The notes: generated by a model not told the origin, from the sequence alone. A stretch of DNA of 64,000 nucleotides from Sphingobacterium olei (GCF_005048855.1 NZ_SUME01000001.1:310001-374000), one strand, 5' to 3'. Numbered from the stretch's first letter, positions 52,799-61,741 are shown. Program-made: numbers and translations.

Positions 52799-54823
52799 AT
52801 GCGAAAATTACGCAAATGGGAGAGGTATGTCCTTTTCCCAAAGACAAAAGACAACCCATTAGAAGGTGAAATACCCTTAAACTTTGCCCAACAAGAAATC
52901 AAAGTGCATAAAGCTTGGCCAAAACCATTCGCTTTTATTCGGCCATTGTTCTGCGCGTTTACGCTATTGTTCCGTACCACAGCCGTATCAGCTTCGGGAC
53001 AGGTTAACCCTTTCTTCGGCAATCCTTCGACTGCGCTTCGGGTCGGCTTCGACTCGTTGCCGAAGAACAGTCGAAGCGCAGTCGAACAGCAGTCGAAGAC
53101 CAGTCGAACAACTCTCGAAGAAGAGTCGAAGCGGTCTCGAAGAACTCTCGAACAACACCCGAAGGAGTGTCGAACAAGTCTCGAACAACAACGGAAATCC
53201 GAAACTCCGAGATTTCCTCGAACATCGCTCCTCTTGTCCAACAAAGTTGTACATTCTTGTCCTAAGCATGTGCTCCCTACTCGCCAAGTATGTGTTAAGT
53301 ACATGCTAAGTACTGATATAGTACTAAACGAACATAGTACAAAAGCCCTTATTTCGGCAGTGAGATGGCCTCATGCTATGGCAATATTGTACAAAATAGC
53401 CGGCATTTTCAAAGCAATAGCACATAAAAACAGTACTTCAACGATACAAAACCTGTACTATGCGAATACAACAGATCGGGACAACACCCTACCAGGTACC
53501 TACCAAGTTCGCCCTGCCTCCGATCGCCACGGCTTCAGTACGGCTTCGCGCCGGCTTCGTGCTCCGATGGCGATCGGAGCGCGATCAGACAATGATCAGA
53601 GCGCCAAGCCGGAAAAGCAGAACAAAGGTAGAAGAAAGGTAGAACAAAAGCAGAATACAGTTAGAACAGCGAGCGAAAAAAATGCCATTAACCTACGGTC
53701 GCTATACCAAAAAGCTACGGTTAGTATACGGGTTACTTACCAAAAGTATACCCTAGACTTACTAAAGACTTACCAAAGACTTACTAAAAAGCTACCAACC
53801 GCATACGGTGAAGTTGGTAACAAGTGGCAGGCATTCTATGCAAAATTTAAGAATAATTTACATGGTTTTAGTAAATATTGTGTAGCTTTATGGTGTGATA
53901 ACCAATTAGGGGCCATCCTAATTACATCAAGATATAATAGAAGTAGGACGCTGTTTTGCCAACCATGGGCAATCTGCTTCGTAACGATAGTTTATACATG
54001 TGTGTTGTTTAGTGATGCTCAGGCACAGTCCGTGGAAACACGGACTGTGAATGGGCAGAATGAAATCACAGGTTGGGTAAAAAGCCACACCACCCATCAG
54101 CCTATTGAAGCAGTAAAAGTTAAAGATCGCGAAACAGGTAATTATGCTTTTACCGATAAATTTGGAAAATTTATATTATCCGTCGTAAGGACAGATGGTC
54201 AAATTGAAATTAACCGTCAAGGATACCAACCGCTTACCACAGAATACCAAAATTCAAGCCTCCAGAAGGGTAAACAGACCGTCTGGTTGTTCAGGGAAAT
54301 TGAACAGATTCCTCAGATTATTGTTGGCGATACCCTACCGGATTCCTTTTGGGACCTTGCCTATGATGTTGTAAATCATTCAAAAGAAAGAAGTAAATTG
54401 ACCCTATACGAATACCAAGAAAGTCCATTATTAGTACTTGACTTTTGGTCAAAATTCTGTGCACCCTGCATTAAATCTGTAGAACAGTGGAACATGTACA
54501 AGAAAGTCTTTAACAATCAGATTGAAGTGCTTACTGTATATGTTGGCAACCCAGATGGCATTTCAGATTTTATAGAAAGTCGTGAATGGGATCTGCCGGC
54601 AATAATTGGAGAAAGTACGAATATATTAAATGCCTATTTCTTCAAAAAGGAACAATACGGAGGCGTAGTATTGATTAAGGATAATAAATTAATTGCTATA
54701 CCAGAAACAAAAAATCTATCTGTAGACCGCCTGAAGGATATTGTTCAAGGTACAAACACATCGCTCCCATTGAAAAATGGATGGGAGTCGATAGTGCATA
54801 GCCGAGAAGGAGGTAAATTATGA
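52799..54823 (+). CDS. TlpA/thioredoxin-like protein with a long repeat-encoded N-terminal region
   Basis: 674 residues. The recognisable part is C-terminal: an exit-signal-like stretch (about 395-414, WAICFVTIVYTCVLFSDAQAQ), a carboxypeptidase-regulatory-like beta domain (about 418-490, ITGWVKSHTTHQPIEAVKV), and a thioredoxin fold (about 530-650) with FWSKFCAPCIKSVE as its CxxC centre and YGGVVLIKDNKLIAI after it. Residues about 45-345 are encoded by an 11-bp periodic DNA tract and look like low-complexity hendecad text. A second hydrophobic segment lies at about 42-65 (PFAFIRPLFCAFTLLFR). No Met lies between the periodic tract and the second signal, so ATG 52799 is the most natural start. 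It overlaps the SusC gene by 4 nt. Confidence 0.6.
   Translation: MRKLRKWERYVLFPKTKDNPLEGEIPLNFAQQEIKVHKAWPKPFAFIRPLFCAFTLLFRTTAVSASGQVNPFFGNPSTALRVGFDSLPKNSRSAVEQQSKTSRTTLEEESKRSRRTLEQHPKECRTSLEQQRKSETPRFPRTSLLLSNKVVHSCPKHVLPTRQVCVKYMLSTDIVLNEHSTKALISAVRWPHAMAILYKIAGIFKAIAHKNSTSTIQNLYYANTTDRDNTLPGTYQVRPASDRHGFSTASRRLRAPMAIGARSDNDQSAKPEKQNKGRRKVEQKQNTVRTASEKNAINLRSLYQKATVSIRVTYQKYTLDLLKTYQRLTKKLPTAYGEVGNKWQAFYAKFKNNLHGFSKYCVALWCDNQLGAILITSRYNRSRTLFCQPWAICFVTIVYTCVLFSDAQAQSVETRTVNGQNEITGWVKSHTTHQPIEAVKVKDRETGNYAFTDKFGKFILSVVRTDGQIEINRQGYQPLTTEYQNSSLQKGKQTVWLFREIEQIPQIIVGDTLPDSFWDLAYDVVNHSKERSKLTLYEYQESPLLVLDFWSKFCAPCIKSVEQWNMYKKVFNNQIEVLTVYVGNPDGISDFIESREWDLPAIIGESTNILNAYFFKKEQYGGVVLIKDNKLIAIPETKNLSVDRLKDIVQGTNTSLPLKNGWESIVHSREGGKL
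52928..53829 (+). repeat. 11-bp periodic tract, about 80 in-phase units
   Basis: YCGR stands at 53016, 53027, 53038, 53049 and every 11 bp to 53181. AGTA stands at 53287, 53298, 53309 and 53320. TAC stands at 53434, 53445, 53456 and 53467. From 53489 to 53808 every 11-mer keeps a shared tail (CGG, ATCA, GTAG, TACC, TACG in turn). The distance 53181 to 53489 is 28 x 11, so no phase is lost across the weaker middle. The consensus changes gradually from block to block while the length stays fixed. Confidence 0.8.
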
Positions 54824-57800
54824 TAAGGCTTTTAGCTATTTTATTTGGAGGTTGTTTGTCGCTTTCCTATGCAAGCGGCCAGTCCATAAGTGGTACGGTA
54901 ATCTCAGATAAAACGGATCTTCCCATTGAATATGCTTCTTTAAGATGGCAGGCGTCTGGCACAGAATCCTCAAGTGATGCTGACGGCGATTTTCAGGTTC
55001 CGTTTTTCAATGCCGATTCATTGATCATATCGGCTATTGGATATTTGACTAAGACGATATACGTTGCCCGTGCTCAAAGCGACCTGAAGATAACGTTGGT
55101 TGCAGATGAAAAGGCTATTGAAGTAGTTGAGATAAGTACTGGATATTATCGACTCCCAAAAGAAAGGGCCACTGGATCTTTTGTGCATATAGACAATACG
55201 TTGCTTGATCGTAACCCCAGTCCAAATATTCTCCAACGACTGGAAGGTGTTGCGTCAGGAGTACAGTTTGTCAATGCTGGTGGAAATTCGTCGAATGATA
55301 TTAGGGTAAGGGGATTAAGCACAATAGAATCCAACGCACAGCCATTGATTATTTTAGATAATTTTCCTTATGAAGGTGATCTGAATAATATCGACCCGAA
55401 TGACATCGAAGATATCACCATATTGAAAGATGCAGCGGCTGCAAGTATCTGGGGAGCAATGGCTGGAAATGGTGTTATCGTGATAAATAGTAAGCAAGCC
55501 AAGCTGAATGGTAGGGTAAATATAAATCTGAATGCCAATACAGGGTTTAGTGAAAGACCAGATCTCACTTATTCTATGGCATGGTTGCCTAGCGATATAG
55601 TGATGGATATAGAAAAACAAAGGTATGAGGAAGCGCTTTACAATATCGCTGATCATGTTACTGTTCCTTATTACGTGGATTTACTGGATGAGCAGAAGAA
55701 CGGAAGGATTTCTTTAGAAGAATTGAGGATGGGAGAGGAAAGGTTACGAAATACAGACACGAGATTGCAGGCCATGAAGCATCTGTATAGAAGTGGTTTT
55801 AATGGTCAATATGGTCTAAACGTAAGCGGCGGAGCGGGAATGCACAATTATAAACTTTCATTCGGTCTATGGGACAATAAAAGTGAGGTGATCGGAAACG
55901 ATAGCAAGCGGGTTAATTTCTCGATAGTAAACCGGTTTGCACCGACCAGGGCGATAGATTTAGGTCTAGGATTTACATATGTGCATAATGGAAATATATC
56001 TAATGGAGTTTCGTATAATGATCTCACAGGTAATTATGCGGGTTATCCGTCTATTTCGCCTTATATCCAATTGTCTGATGATGGTATCGCCCAATCAATA
56101 GTTAAGGATGTTAAATATAGCTATGCCCGGGTTGCTGAGAACGAGGGTTTGCTGGACTGGCTCTACCGACCGCTGGAAGAGCGGTCATTAGTGAATAACA
56201 CGAGTTATGGACGCGAATATAGGATAAACGCAGATGTGGGCGTCAAACCGTTGACCGGGCTGGAAATCAGGGCCAACTATCAACTGGTACAAGGAAATAG
56301 CAAATCTAATACGCATTATTTAAAAGATAGTTACTATGTGCGAAATCTTGTCAATAGCTATACGCAAGCCAATGGGAGCTTTATAATTCCCAATAATGGA
56401 ATATATAGGGAGGGGAATCCGGAAGACCGCTTTTCTCATTTCGGTAGATTACAGGTTAACTATGCGGGTACATATGATGAAAGGCATAAATTGAATACGT
56501 TAGCAGGTATGGAAATACGACATAGCCAAGCTGAAATTTTTCCGGGCATGGTGTTATACAATTATCATGATGATTACCTGACAGGCAGCAATCAGTACAA
56601 TTTTAATCAGAGTTACCCAACACGCCCCACAGGCGCGCCGTCGCGGTTCATTCCAGGGGCTTCTGCTATTAGAAAAAAATTAACAAACAGAGATCTTTCT
56701 TACTATGGTAATATGAGCTATGATTACAACTCCAGATATATTGTTAGTGGTAGTATAAGGTGGGATGCTAGTAATTTATTTGGCGTAAAAACGAACGATA
56801 AAGGGGTTCCTTTATGGTCTATAGGAGGTAGTTGGAACATAAGTAATGAAGATTTTTTTGATTTAGAACATATTTTACCTTACCTGCGTTTACGTACTAC
56901 ATATGGACGATCGGGTAACGTAAATAAATCGGTGACACACTATCCTACGGTAAGATTCACTACCTCTGCTCTTGGACAACCCGCAGCTACCGTGTTGTCT
57001 GTGGGGAATCCGTCTTTACGCTGGGAAAAAGTCTATACATGGAATTCTGGCCTCGATTGGAAAATGTTCGGTGCTAAGTTATCTGGATCGATCGAGTATT
57101 ATATTAAGGATGGTAATGATTTAATCGGCGATCAGTTTATGGATCCGACAACGGGCGTGGATGAGGCCTATAAGATTAACTACGCTGATATCCAAAGCAA
57201 AGGCTGGGATATTCAGGTGAGTACCCAACATGCTTGGCACAATATAAACTGGAAGGTGGATGTATTGTCCAGCTGGGTGAAGAATAAGATAAAGAACTAT
57301 GCGACAAATGAAGCTACAAGGGTAAGTAACTATTATAACCCCTCCGTACCGCCCGAGATCGGTAGATCTAAAGATGTGATCTACAGTTTACCTTGGCATG
57401 GGCTTTCAAACGAGGGACTACCAATAATCTATATTGATGATGAATTATCAAAGAACTATAGCGAGTTCTCCAATGTACATCTCAAGAAAGAGATGTTGAT
57501 CGATGCGGGCGTGACCGTACCCACATTCTATGGTTCTGTTCGGAACACACTCGGTTGGAAAAATTTTCAGCTTTCTTTTCTGGTGACATGGAAGGGCGGT
57601 AATGTTTTCCGGAGATCTTCTATGGAACCAGATGGCGAAAATAGAGCAGCTTATCATATGGATTATTTCGACCGGTGGCGACAGGAAGGGGACGAGCTTA
57701 TCACACAAGTTCCAAGAAGGATCAACGCTAATGAAATGACAGCTGCCGATATCTCAGCAGCAGCTACATATTATCGGGTATCACAGCAACTGATTACGAA

Positions 57801-58017
57801 AGCAGATCTGATACGGTTGCAGGATATAGGTTTGAATTATCAAATAGATAAATCCTTTATCCGGGGTACGCCAATCAAGGGGGTCACAATCAGCGGGTTT
57901 GCAACGAATCTAGGTCTCCTTTGGAAAAGTACCAAATACCCAATCGACCCGGATTTTAGGAATTCCATTTTTGTGCCCGTTAGACAGTTCAATCTTGGGA
58001 TCAAGGTTTTGTTATAA
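54820..58017 (+). CDS. SusC/RagA-family TonB-linked outer membrane protein
   Basis: 1,065 residues. Signal peptide ends SYASGQS. A carboxypeptidase-regulatory-like domain (about 22-90, ISGTVISDKTDLPIEYASL) is followed by the plug (about 130-225; LEGVASGVQFVN, NDIRVRGLSTI, ITILKDAAAASIWGAMAGNG) and the barrel to the end (FRNSIFVPVRQFNLGIKVLL). This family imports ligands captured by a SusD partner using TonB energy. The start overlaps the TlpA-like stop by 4 nt (ATGA) and the SusD gene follows after 19 nt. The substrate cannot be read from the sequence; no glycoside hydrolases are nearby. Confidence 0.95.
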   Translation: MIRLLAILFGGCLSLSYASGQSISGTVISDKTDLPIEYASLRWQASGTESSSDADGDFQVPFFNADSLIISAIGYLTKTIYVARAQSDLKITLVADEKAIEVVEISTGYYRLPKERATGSFVHIDNTLLDRNPSPNILQRLEGVASGVQFVNAGGNSSNDIRVRGLSTIESNAQPLIILDNFPYEGDLNNIDPNDIEDITILKDAAAASIWGAMAGNGVIVINSKQAKLNGRVNINLNANTGFSERPDLTYSMAWLPSDIVMDIEKQRYEEALYNIADHVTVPYYVDLLDEQKNGRISLEELRMGEERLRNTDTRLQAMKHLYRSGFNGQYGLNVSGGAGMHNYKLSFGLWDNKSEVIGNDSKRVNFSIVNRFAPTRAIDLGLGFTYVHNGNISNGVSYNDLTGNYAGYPSISPYIQLSDDGIAQSIVKDVKYSYARVAENEGLLDWLYRPLEERSLVNNTSYGREYRINADVGVKPLTGLEIRANYQLVQGNSKSNTHYLKDSYYVRNLVNSYTQANGSFIIPNNGIYREGNPEDRFSHFGRLQVNYAGTYDERHKLNTLAGMEIRHSQAEIFPGMVLYNYHDDYLTGSNQYNFNQSYPTRPTGAPSRFIPGASAIRKKLTNRDLSYYGNMSYDYNSRYIVSGSIRWDASNLFGVKTNDKGVPLWSIGGSWNISNEDFFDLEHILPYLRLRTTYGRSGNVNKSVTHYPTVRFTTSALGQPAATVLSVGNPSLRWEKVYTWNSGLDWKMFGAKLSGSIEYYIKDGNDLIGDQFMDPTTGVDEAYKINYADIQSKGWDIQVSTQHAWHNINWKVDVLSSWVKNKIKNYATNEATRVSNYYNPSVPPEIGRSKDVIYSLPWHGLSNEGLPIIYIDDELSKNYSEFSNVHLKKEMLIDAGVTVPTFYGSVRNTLGWKNFQLSFLVTWKGGNVFRRSSMEPDGENRAAYHMDYFDRWRQEGDELITQVPRRINANEMTAADISAAATYYRVSQQLITKADLIRLQDIGLNYQIDKSFIRGTPIKGVTISGFATNLGLLWKSTKYPIDPDFRNSIFVPVRQFNLGIKVLL

Positions 58018-58036
58018 TCTAAATAAAGAAAAAGTG

Positions 58037-59413
58037 ATGAAAACAAACATAATTAAATATATCATATTATCGGTATTCTTTACTTCGTGTGGAAAAGAAT
58101 TCCTAGAGATTAAGTCAGATCTCAGTATAGGATCCCCCAACAAAGTGAGTGATTACCTTGCAATGATGCAAGCCACTTCGCTAATTGCGAATAGTACAGG
58201 GACCCTTGCTATTGCCGGAGCGGATGAATACTATTTAGAAGATGCGACATGGCAGAGTCTTCCTATAGGGAGTGTGATTGAGCGAAATGCATATTTTTGG
58301 GCTGATGACGTGTATGAAAATAAGGAAGTAGGTGACTGGAACAATGCATACAATAAAATTCAGGTTGCAAATATGGTTTTGGATGGGTTGGATAGACTGA
58401 AACCCAGTTCAGAGGAGCTCGAAAATTGGAATAACGCAAGTGGCTCAGCGCTATTTTTCAGGGCATTCAATTTTTTTCAACTGGCACAGTTATTTTGTAA
58501 GCCTTACGATGAAGCCTCCGCTAAACACGATCTTGGAATACCACTTCGTTTAAGCAGTGACATTACAGAGCCTGTTAAGCGGTCTACACTGGAAAGTACC
58601 TATAAGCAGATTATCGATGATTTACGAATTGCTGAAGAACGGTTGACAACGGATAACAGGGTGCGGATCAATCCTTCCAAGCAAGCCGTTTTTGGTTTAC
58701 TGGCCAAGGTATATCTTGTCATGGGGGATTATCGGTTATCAGGTGAATATGCTGAACGGACATTGAGTATACAAGAAGACCTATTGGATTTTAATACGCT
58801 TCAGACAAATGTTACCTACCCTTTTAAAAATGATTATGGAGTTGGCAACCCGGAGATTATATTTCATTGCTATGTGCCTGCATTGGGTGTGTTGTCGAGG
58901 ACAAGAATGTATTTAGATCCGGAATTGCTGGATTTATATCATGAAGATGATCTAAGACTAAAAGTATATTACAGCATTGGGAGCATTAATAACATTATTT
59001 TTAGAGGATCATTGACAGGTGGTTTATCTATTTTTTCAGGAATTTCTACCTCAGAAATTAAATTAATACAGGCAGAGGTGTTTGCTCGAAACAATGAAAT
59101 CGAAAGAGCAACCAAGATTATGAACGAGTTGGGGATATTGCGATTTCCAACTAGCGAATACATTCCGTTGGTAGGTTTAGCTAAAGATGAACTACTGAAA
59201 TATATACTCGATGAAAGAAGAAGGGAATTGGCTTTTAGGGGATTGAGATGGAGTGATTTAAGACGGCTTAACAAAGACCCCTTATACGCTAAGTCAATTG
59301 TTAGAACATTGAACGGGCGAGTCTATACGTTGCTTCCAAACGATAAAAAGTATGTCTGGCAGATACCTGATAAGGTGCTGGAGATAAGTAAAATTGTGCC
59401 AAATGAGCGGTAA
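58037..59413 (+). CDS. SusD/RagB-family nutrient-binding lipoprotein
   Basis: 458 residues from ATG 58037 (MKTNIIKYIILSVFFTSCGKE, lipobox Cys). An upstream in-frame ATG at 57971 lies inside the SusC gene and would destroy the signal. Family features include LFFRAFNFFQLAQLFCKPYD, the TPR-like helix KQAVFGLLAKVYLVMGDY, and the C-terminal LLKYILDERRRELAFRGLRW. It caps the SusC barrel at the cell surface. The protein is somewhat short for the family (usually about 500 or more). Confidence 0.95.
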   Translation: MKTNIIKYIILSVFFTSCGKEFLEIKSDLSIGSPNKVSDYLAMMQATSLIANSTGTLAIAGADEYYLEDATWQSLPIGSVIERNAYFWADDVYENKEVGDWNNAYNKIQVANMVLDGLDRLKPSSEELENWNNASGSALFFRAFNFFQLAQLFCKPYDEASAKHDLGIPLRLSSDITEPVKRSTLESTYKQIIDDLRIAEERLTTDNRVRINPSKQAVFGLLAKVYLVMGDYRLSGEYAERTLSIQEDLLDFNTLQTNVTYPFKNDYGVGNPEIIFHCYVPALGVLSRTRMYLDPELLDLYHEDDLRLKVYYSIGSINNIIFRGSLTGGLSIFSGISTSEIKLIQAEVFARNNEIERATKIMNELGILRFPTSEYIPLVGLAKDELLKYILDERRRELAFRGLRWSDLRRLNKDPLYAKSIVRTLNGRVYTLLPNDKKYVWQIPDKVLEISKIVPNER

Positions 59414-59417
59414 AAAT

Positions 59418-59447
59418 GAAAACAGGAGCACCCGTGCTCCTGTTTTC
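59418..59447. terminator. Bidirectional terminator
   Basis: Perfect 13-bp arms GAAAACAGGAGCA / TGCTCCTGTTTTC around CCCG, with A- and T-rich flanks. It lies between the converging SusD and DUF6520 genes and serves both. Confidence 0.85.
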
Positions 59448-59466
59448 TTAATTGTGTAACTTTAGT

Positions 59467-59850
59467 TTATTCCGGTTCCGTTCTCGCATAGCCATCCTCA
59501 TTTCCACCACTATTTGCTTCATCTATGATAGCATCATATGTGTTTACTGCTTCAGCAACATTCATTCCCGTAGGAGTGGTTTGTGAAAAGAGAGAAAGGT
59601 CCAGCAATATTTGACATGGTTTCTCTGCTGGCAGAACTTCCGGGGAACAGTTTCCTACTGGAGGAGTTTCACTAACAAAGGAACCAATTATCTGTGAATT
59701 TTGGTTGTCATGGTCGTCCGGATCGGGCGTTACCGTGTACCAGCCACTTTGTGCTGTTGTGAATTTGTCAGCTACGTTATAAGCCGACGCACTTACTGCA
59801 ATCGCCAAGGCTGCCAAGGCCATTGCATTTTTTTTGAGTGTTTTAAGCAT
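59467..59850 (-). CDS. DUF6520 family small exported protein
   Basis: 127 residues. Signal peptide LKKNAMALAALAIAVSASAY; the mature part has TAQSGWYTVTPDP and a Cys pair (NCSPEVLPAEKPC), the typical form of DUF6520 proteins. These small proteins of unknown role appear next to SusC/SusD, MauE and AraC-type genes in Sphingobacteriales. Its leader contains a long hairpin (59884-59935). Confidence 0.7.
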   Translation of the reverse strand: MLKTLKKNAMALAALAIAVSASAYNVADKFTTAQSGWYTVTPDPDDHDNQNSQIIGSFVSETPPVGNCSPEVLPAEKPCQILLDLSLFSQTTPTGMNVAEAVNTYDAIIDEANSGGNEDGYARTEPE

Positions 59851-59883
59851 TTTGCTTGTGTTTTAGTTTGTTGTTACTGTTTT

Positions 59884-59935
59884 CTTTCTTTTTCCATCGG
59901 GAAGAACACATCCGGTGTCCCGACGGAAAAGAAAG
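59884..59935. promoter_or_regulatory. Long leader hairpin upstream of the DUF6520 gene
   Basis: Near-perfect inverted repeat: 59884-59901 pairs with 59919-59935 (17 of 18 positions, one base bulged and one G-T), with a loop that contains a further ACAC/GTGT stem. It lies 34 nt before the ATG at 59850 in the minus-strand mRNA leader. The T-rich side faces the gene only weakly, so it could be a terminator of the MauE transcript or an mRNA-stabilising leader. Confidence 0.6.
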
Positions 59936-60068
59936 TACTGTTATCCTGAGCTTGCCCATTTTCTGTACGGTGCCGGGGCAAACGCATTGGATAGTCTGAA
60001 ATGTCTTTTGGCGACAAACCCTTTGCCCGGACTAACCTAGAATCCAAGTTCCGTTGTAAGTTGTTGTG

Positions 60069-60611
60069 CTATTCTCTTTGAAGCCCATGGGGCTTTATGT
60101 TTGTGTTCTCACCTCTGTTCGAATTTACTTCTCGCAAAAACGATGAAGAAGCTGTCAGTCTCTTGTGTAGTACAGCGCCTCCTATACTGATGATCAGGAA
60201 AAGTAAGTTGAACCAAAAGTGCTGCATCCAGGTCATCCCGCTGATCACTGATCCGCATGCACAGGGTACCTTGCCCCACGCGCCCAAAAGGGCTAGCCCA
60301 ACGTAACCGGTAAAGGCTGCCATCAACAGGGATGATAGGAGGAAGGGGTTTGTTAAATGAAATCTCCAGATTCCCACGTCACTTCGTTCCGCTGAATGAC
60401 GGAGATTTTGTATCACCAGCAATATGACTATCGCAACTTCTAAAACAGGCAAGGTGTAGATAACTATCCAAGCCACGGCATAGCTAAATGGTTGCTGAAG
60501 GATTCCGTATTTAAACTGTTGAAAATTAATTATTTTATCGATAGATACCGGGATCCAAAGTAGGAGTAAGGCTACGGTTATTGCTTGTAATATGTATTGT
60601 CGTGTTCTCAT
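60069..60611 (-). CDS. MauE/DoxX-like membrane protein
   Basis: 180 residues with four to five membrane helices (AITVALLLLWIPVSIDKI, WIVIYTLPVLEVAIVILLV, FLLSSLLMAAFTGYVGLALL, HFWFNLLFLIISIGGAVLH) and the characteristic WGKVPCACGSVI Cys pair of MauE-type redox proteins. It probably handles disulfide or electron transfer at the inner membrane, which fits the TlpA-like gene in the facing operon. An interspersed repeat of 47 bp is embedded in frame and lengthens the loop at residues about 68-84 (RHSAERSDVGIW). Confidence 0.8.
   Translation of the reverse strand: MRTRQYILQAITVALLLLWIPVSIDKIINFQQFKYGILQQPFSYAVAWIVIYTLPVLEVAIVILLVIQNLRHSAERSDVGIWRFHLTNPFLLSSLLMAAFTGYVGLALLGAWGKVPCACGSVISGMTWMQHFWFNLLFLIISIGGAVLHKRLTASSSFLREVNSNRGENTNIKPHGLQRE
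60361..60407. repeat. REP-like interspersed element inside the MauE gene
   Basis: The segment opens with AATCTCC and closes with GGAGATT (inverted ends) and has TCCCACGTCACTTCGTTCCG and CTGAATGACGG inside. I know this text as a common interspersed repeat of environmental bacteria, usually intergenic. Here it is read through as codons. Confidence 0.65.
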
Positions 60612-60760
60612 ATGCTTTGTTGCTTATGCGCGAATTTGTTAATTCGCAGATTTGCCTTTTATTGTATTTGATAAATCAAAGGTAGAGCGGAAAGATACGC
60701 TAGTGTTAGTTCGAATTCCGCAATCGTTTTTTTGTGTAAGCGGAATTTTAACTACTGTAT

Positions 60761-61741
60761 CTATAAGCGATTTTGTGTGCGATACGCGCCGGGCGAGATG
60801 CCGTGTACGGATTTAAAGCTTTTAATGAGGGCATTATTGTCGCTAAAGCCAAATTGATCGGCCAAGGCTGAAATGGACTTGTCACTGTCGAGCAGGTAGG
60901 CGGCAATCAATTTCATTTTCTCCTGTTGGATATATTGTTTAGGTGTCATATGTAATCGTTCGAATAGCTTTCCCAACTTATCGTGGCTGATGAACGCATG
61001 GTGGGCAATGTGTTCGACGGGGGGAGTGGTATAGTGTTCGTTTAGCTCGTGCCTGATGTACTGGCAGATCTCTTCCAGTTTCTGCGCGTCGTAGCTTCGC
61101 TGATCTTTGCCATGCACCAATCCTTTGTATGCCGATACAATACCAGGCAGATATTGGAGCAGATGGCTATTGTAATCTTTGGCGCGTGGCACTTTAGGGT
61201 AGAGTAGATGCGCGAGCTTTCTGATGAATACCTTGTCCACCTGCATTAGCGGCATGCTATGGATCCCCGAGCTTTTATCCTGCTCAACAAACGCCTGGAG
61301 CAATTCAAACTCTTCGTATAGAATTTCTATAATAGAATAGTCAATTCCTAATAAGTCAATATGTTGATGTGCTGAATCTAATGTAATGGTGTAGGTTCCG
61401 GGCGCACAGAACACCATACCGCAGTAGCCTGGTTGGAACCGGAGACTGCTGTTTCCGGGTATAGAACTGATAGTCATTTCACCGGTGTGCTGTGCGATTA
61501 GGGTGTAGATCGGACGGTTTATGGGGATGTCAAACGTGAGTCCATTTGCGTGCTGGATTTCATAATGATCCATGACAAGGCTATAGCGATTATAACGGCT
61601 TCGATGTATCAAGGCGCCATCGATGGTATACCGGTGAGATTGGGCAAAGGGGAGTTGCTTCGTGCCGAATGTTACTTCGGCAGAAGGCTGATCCGTGGAA
61701 TGCGACGGACATACCTGTAATATAAACCCTATATACACCAT
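60761..61741 (-). CDS. AraC-family transcriptional regulator
   Basis: 326 residues. Residues about 50-160 look like a cupin-type sensing domain (SSLRFQPGYCGMVFCAPGTY). Residues about 220-322 are the double helix-turn-helix: VEHIAHHAFISHDKLGKLFE, then GFSDNNALIKSFKSVHGISP. It lies upstream of the MauE and DUF6520 genes on the same strand with a 149-nt gap and is a plausible regulator of the SusC/SusD locus. Start: ATG 61741, though a later start near residue 40 would also leave both domains whole. Confidence 0.85.
   Translation of the reverse strand: MVYIGFILQVCPSHSTDQPSAEVTFGTKQLPFAQSHRYTIDGALIHRSRYNRYSLVMDHYEIQHANGLTFDIPINRPIYTLIAQHTGEMTISSIPGNSSLRFQPGYCGMVFCAPGTYTITLDSAHQHIDLLGIDYSIIEILYEEFELLQAFVEQDKSSGIHSMPLMQVDKVFIRKLAHLLYPKVPRAKDYNSHLLQYLPGIVSAYKGLVHGKDQRSYDAQKLEEICQYIRHELNEHYTTPPVEHIAHHAFISHDKLGKLFERLHMTPKQYIQQEKMKLIAAYLLDSDKSISALADQFGFSDNNALIKSFKSVHGISPGAYRTQNRL

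Noticed and set aside
52884..53309. Other-frame readings of 70-140 codons on both strands over the 11-bp tract
   Set aside because: An 11-bp period without stops keeps every frame open. They are by-products of the periodicity, with no starts or neighbours that support translation.
52928..53829. A second CRISPR array or an integron-type array
   Set aside because: Units are 11 bp with no constant repeat/spacer division, and there are no recombination sites or integrase nearby.
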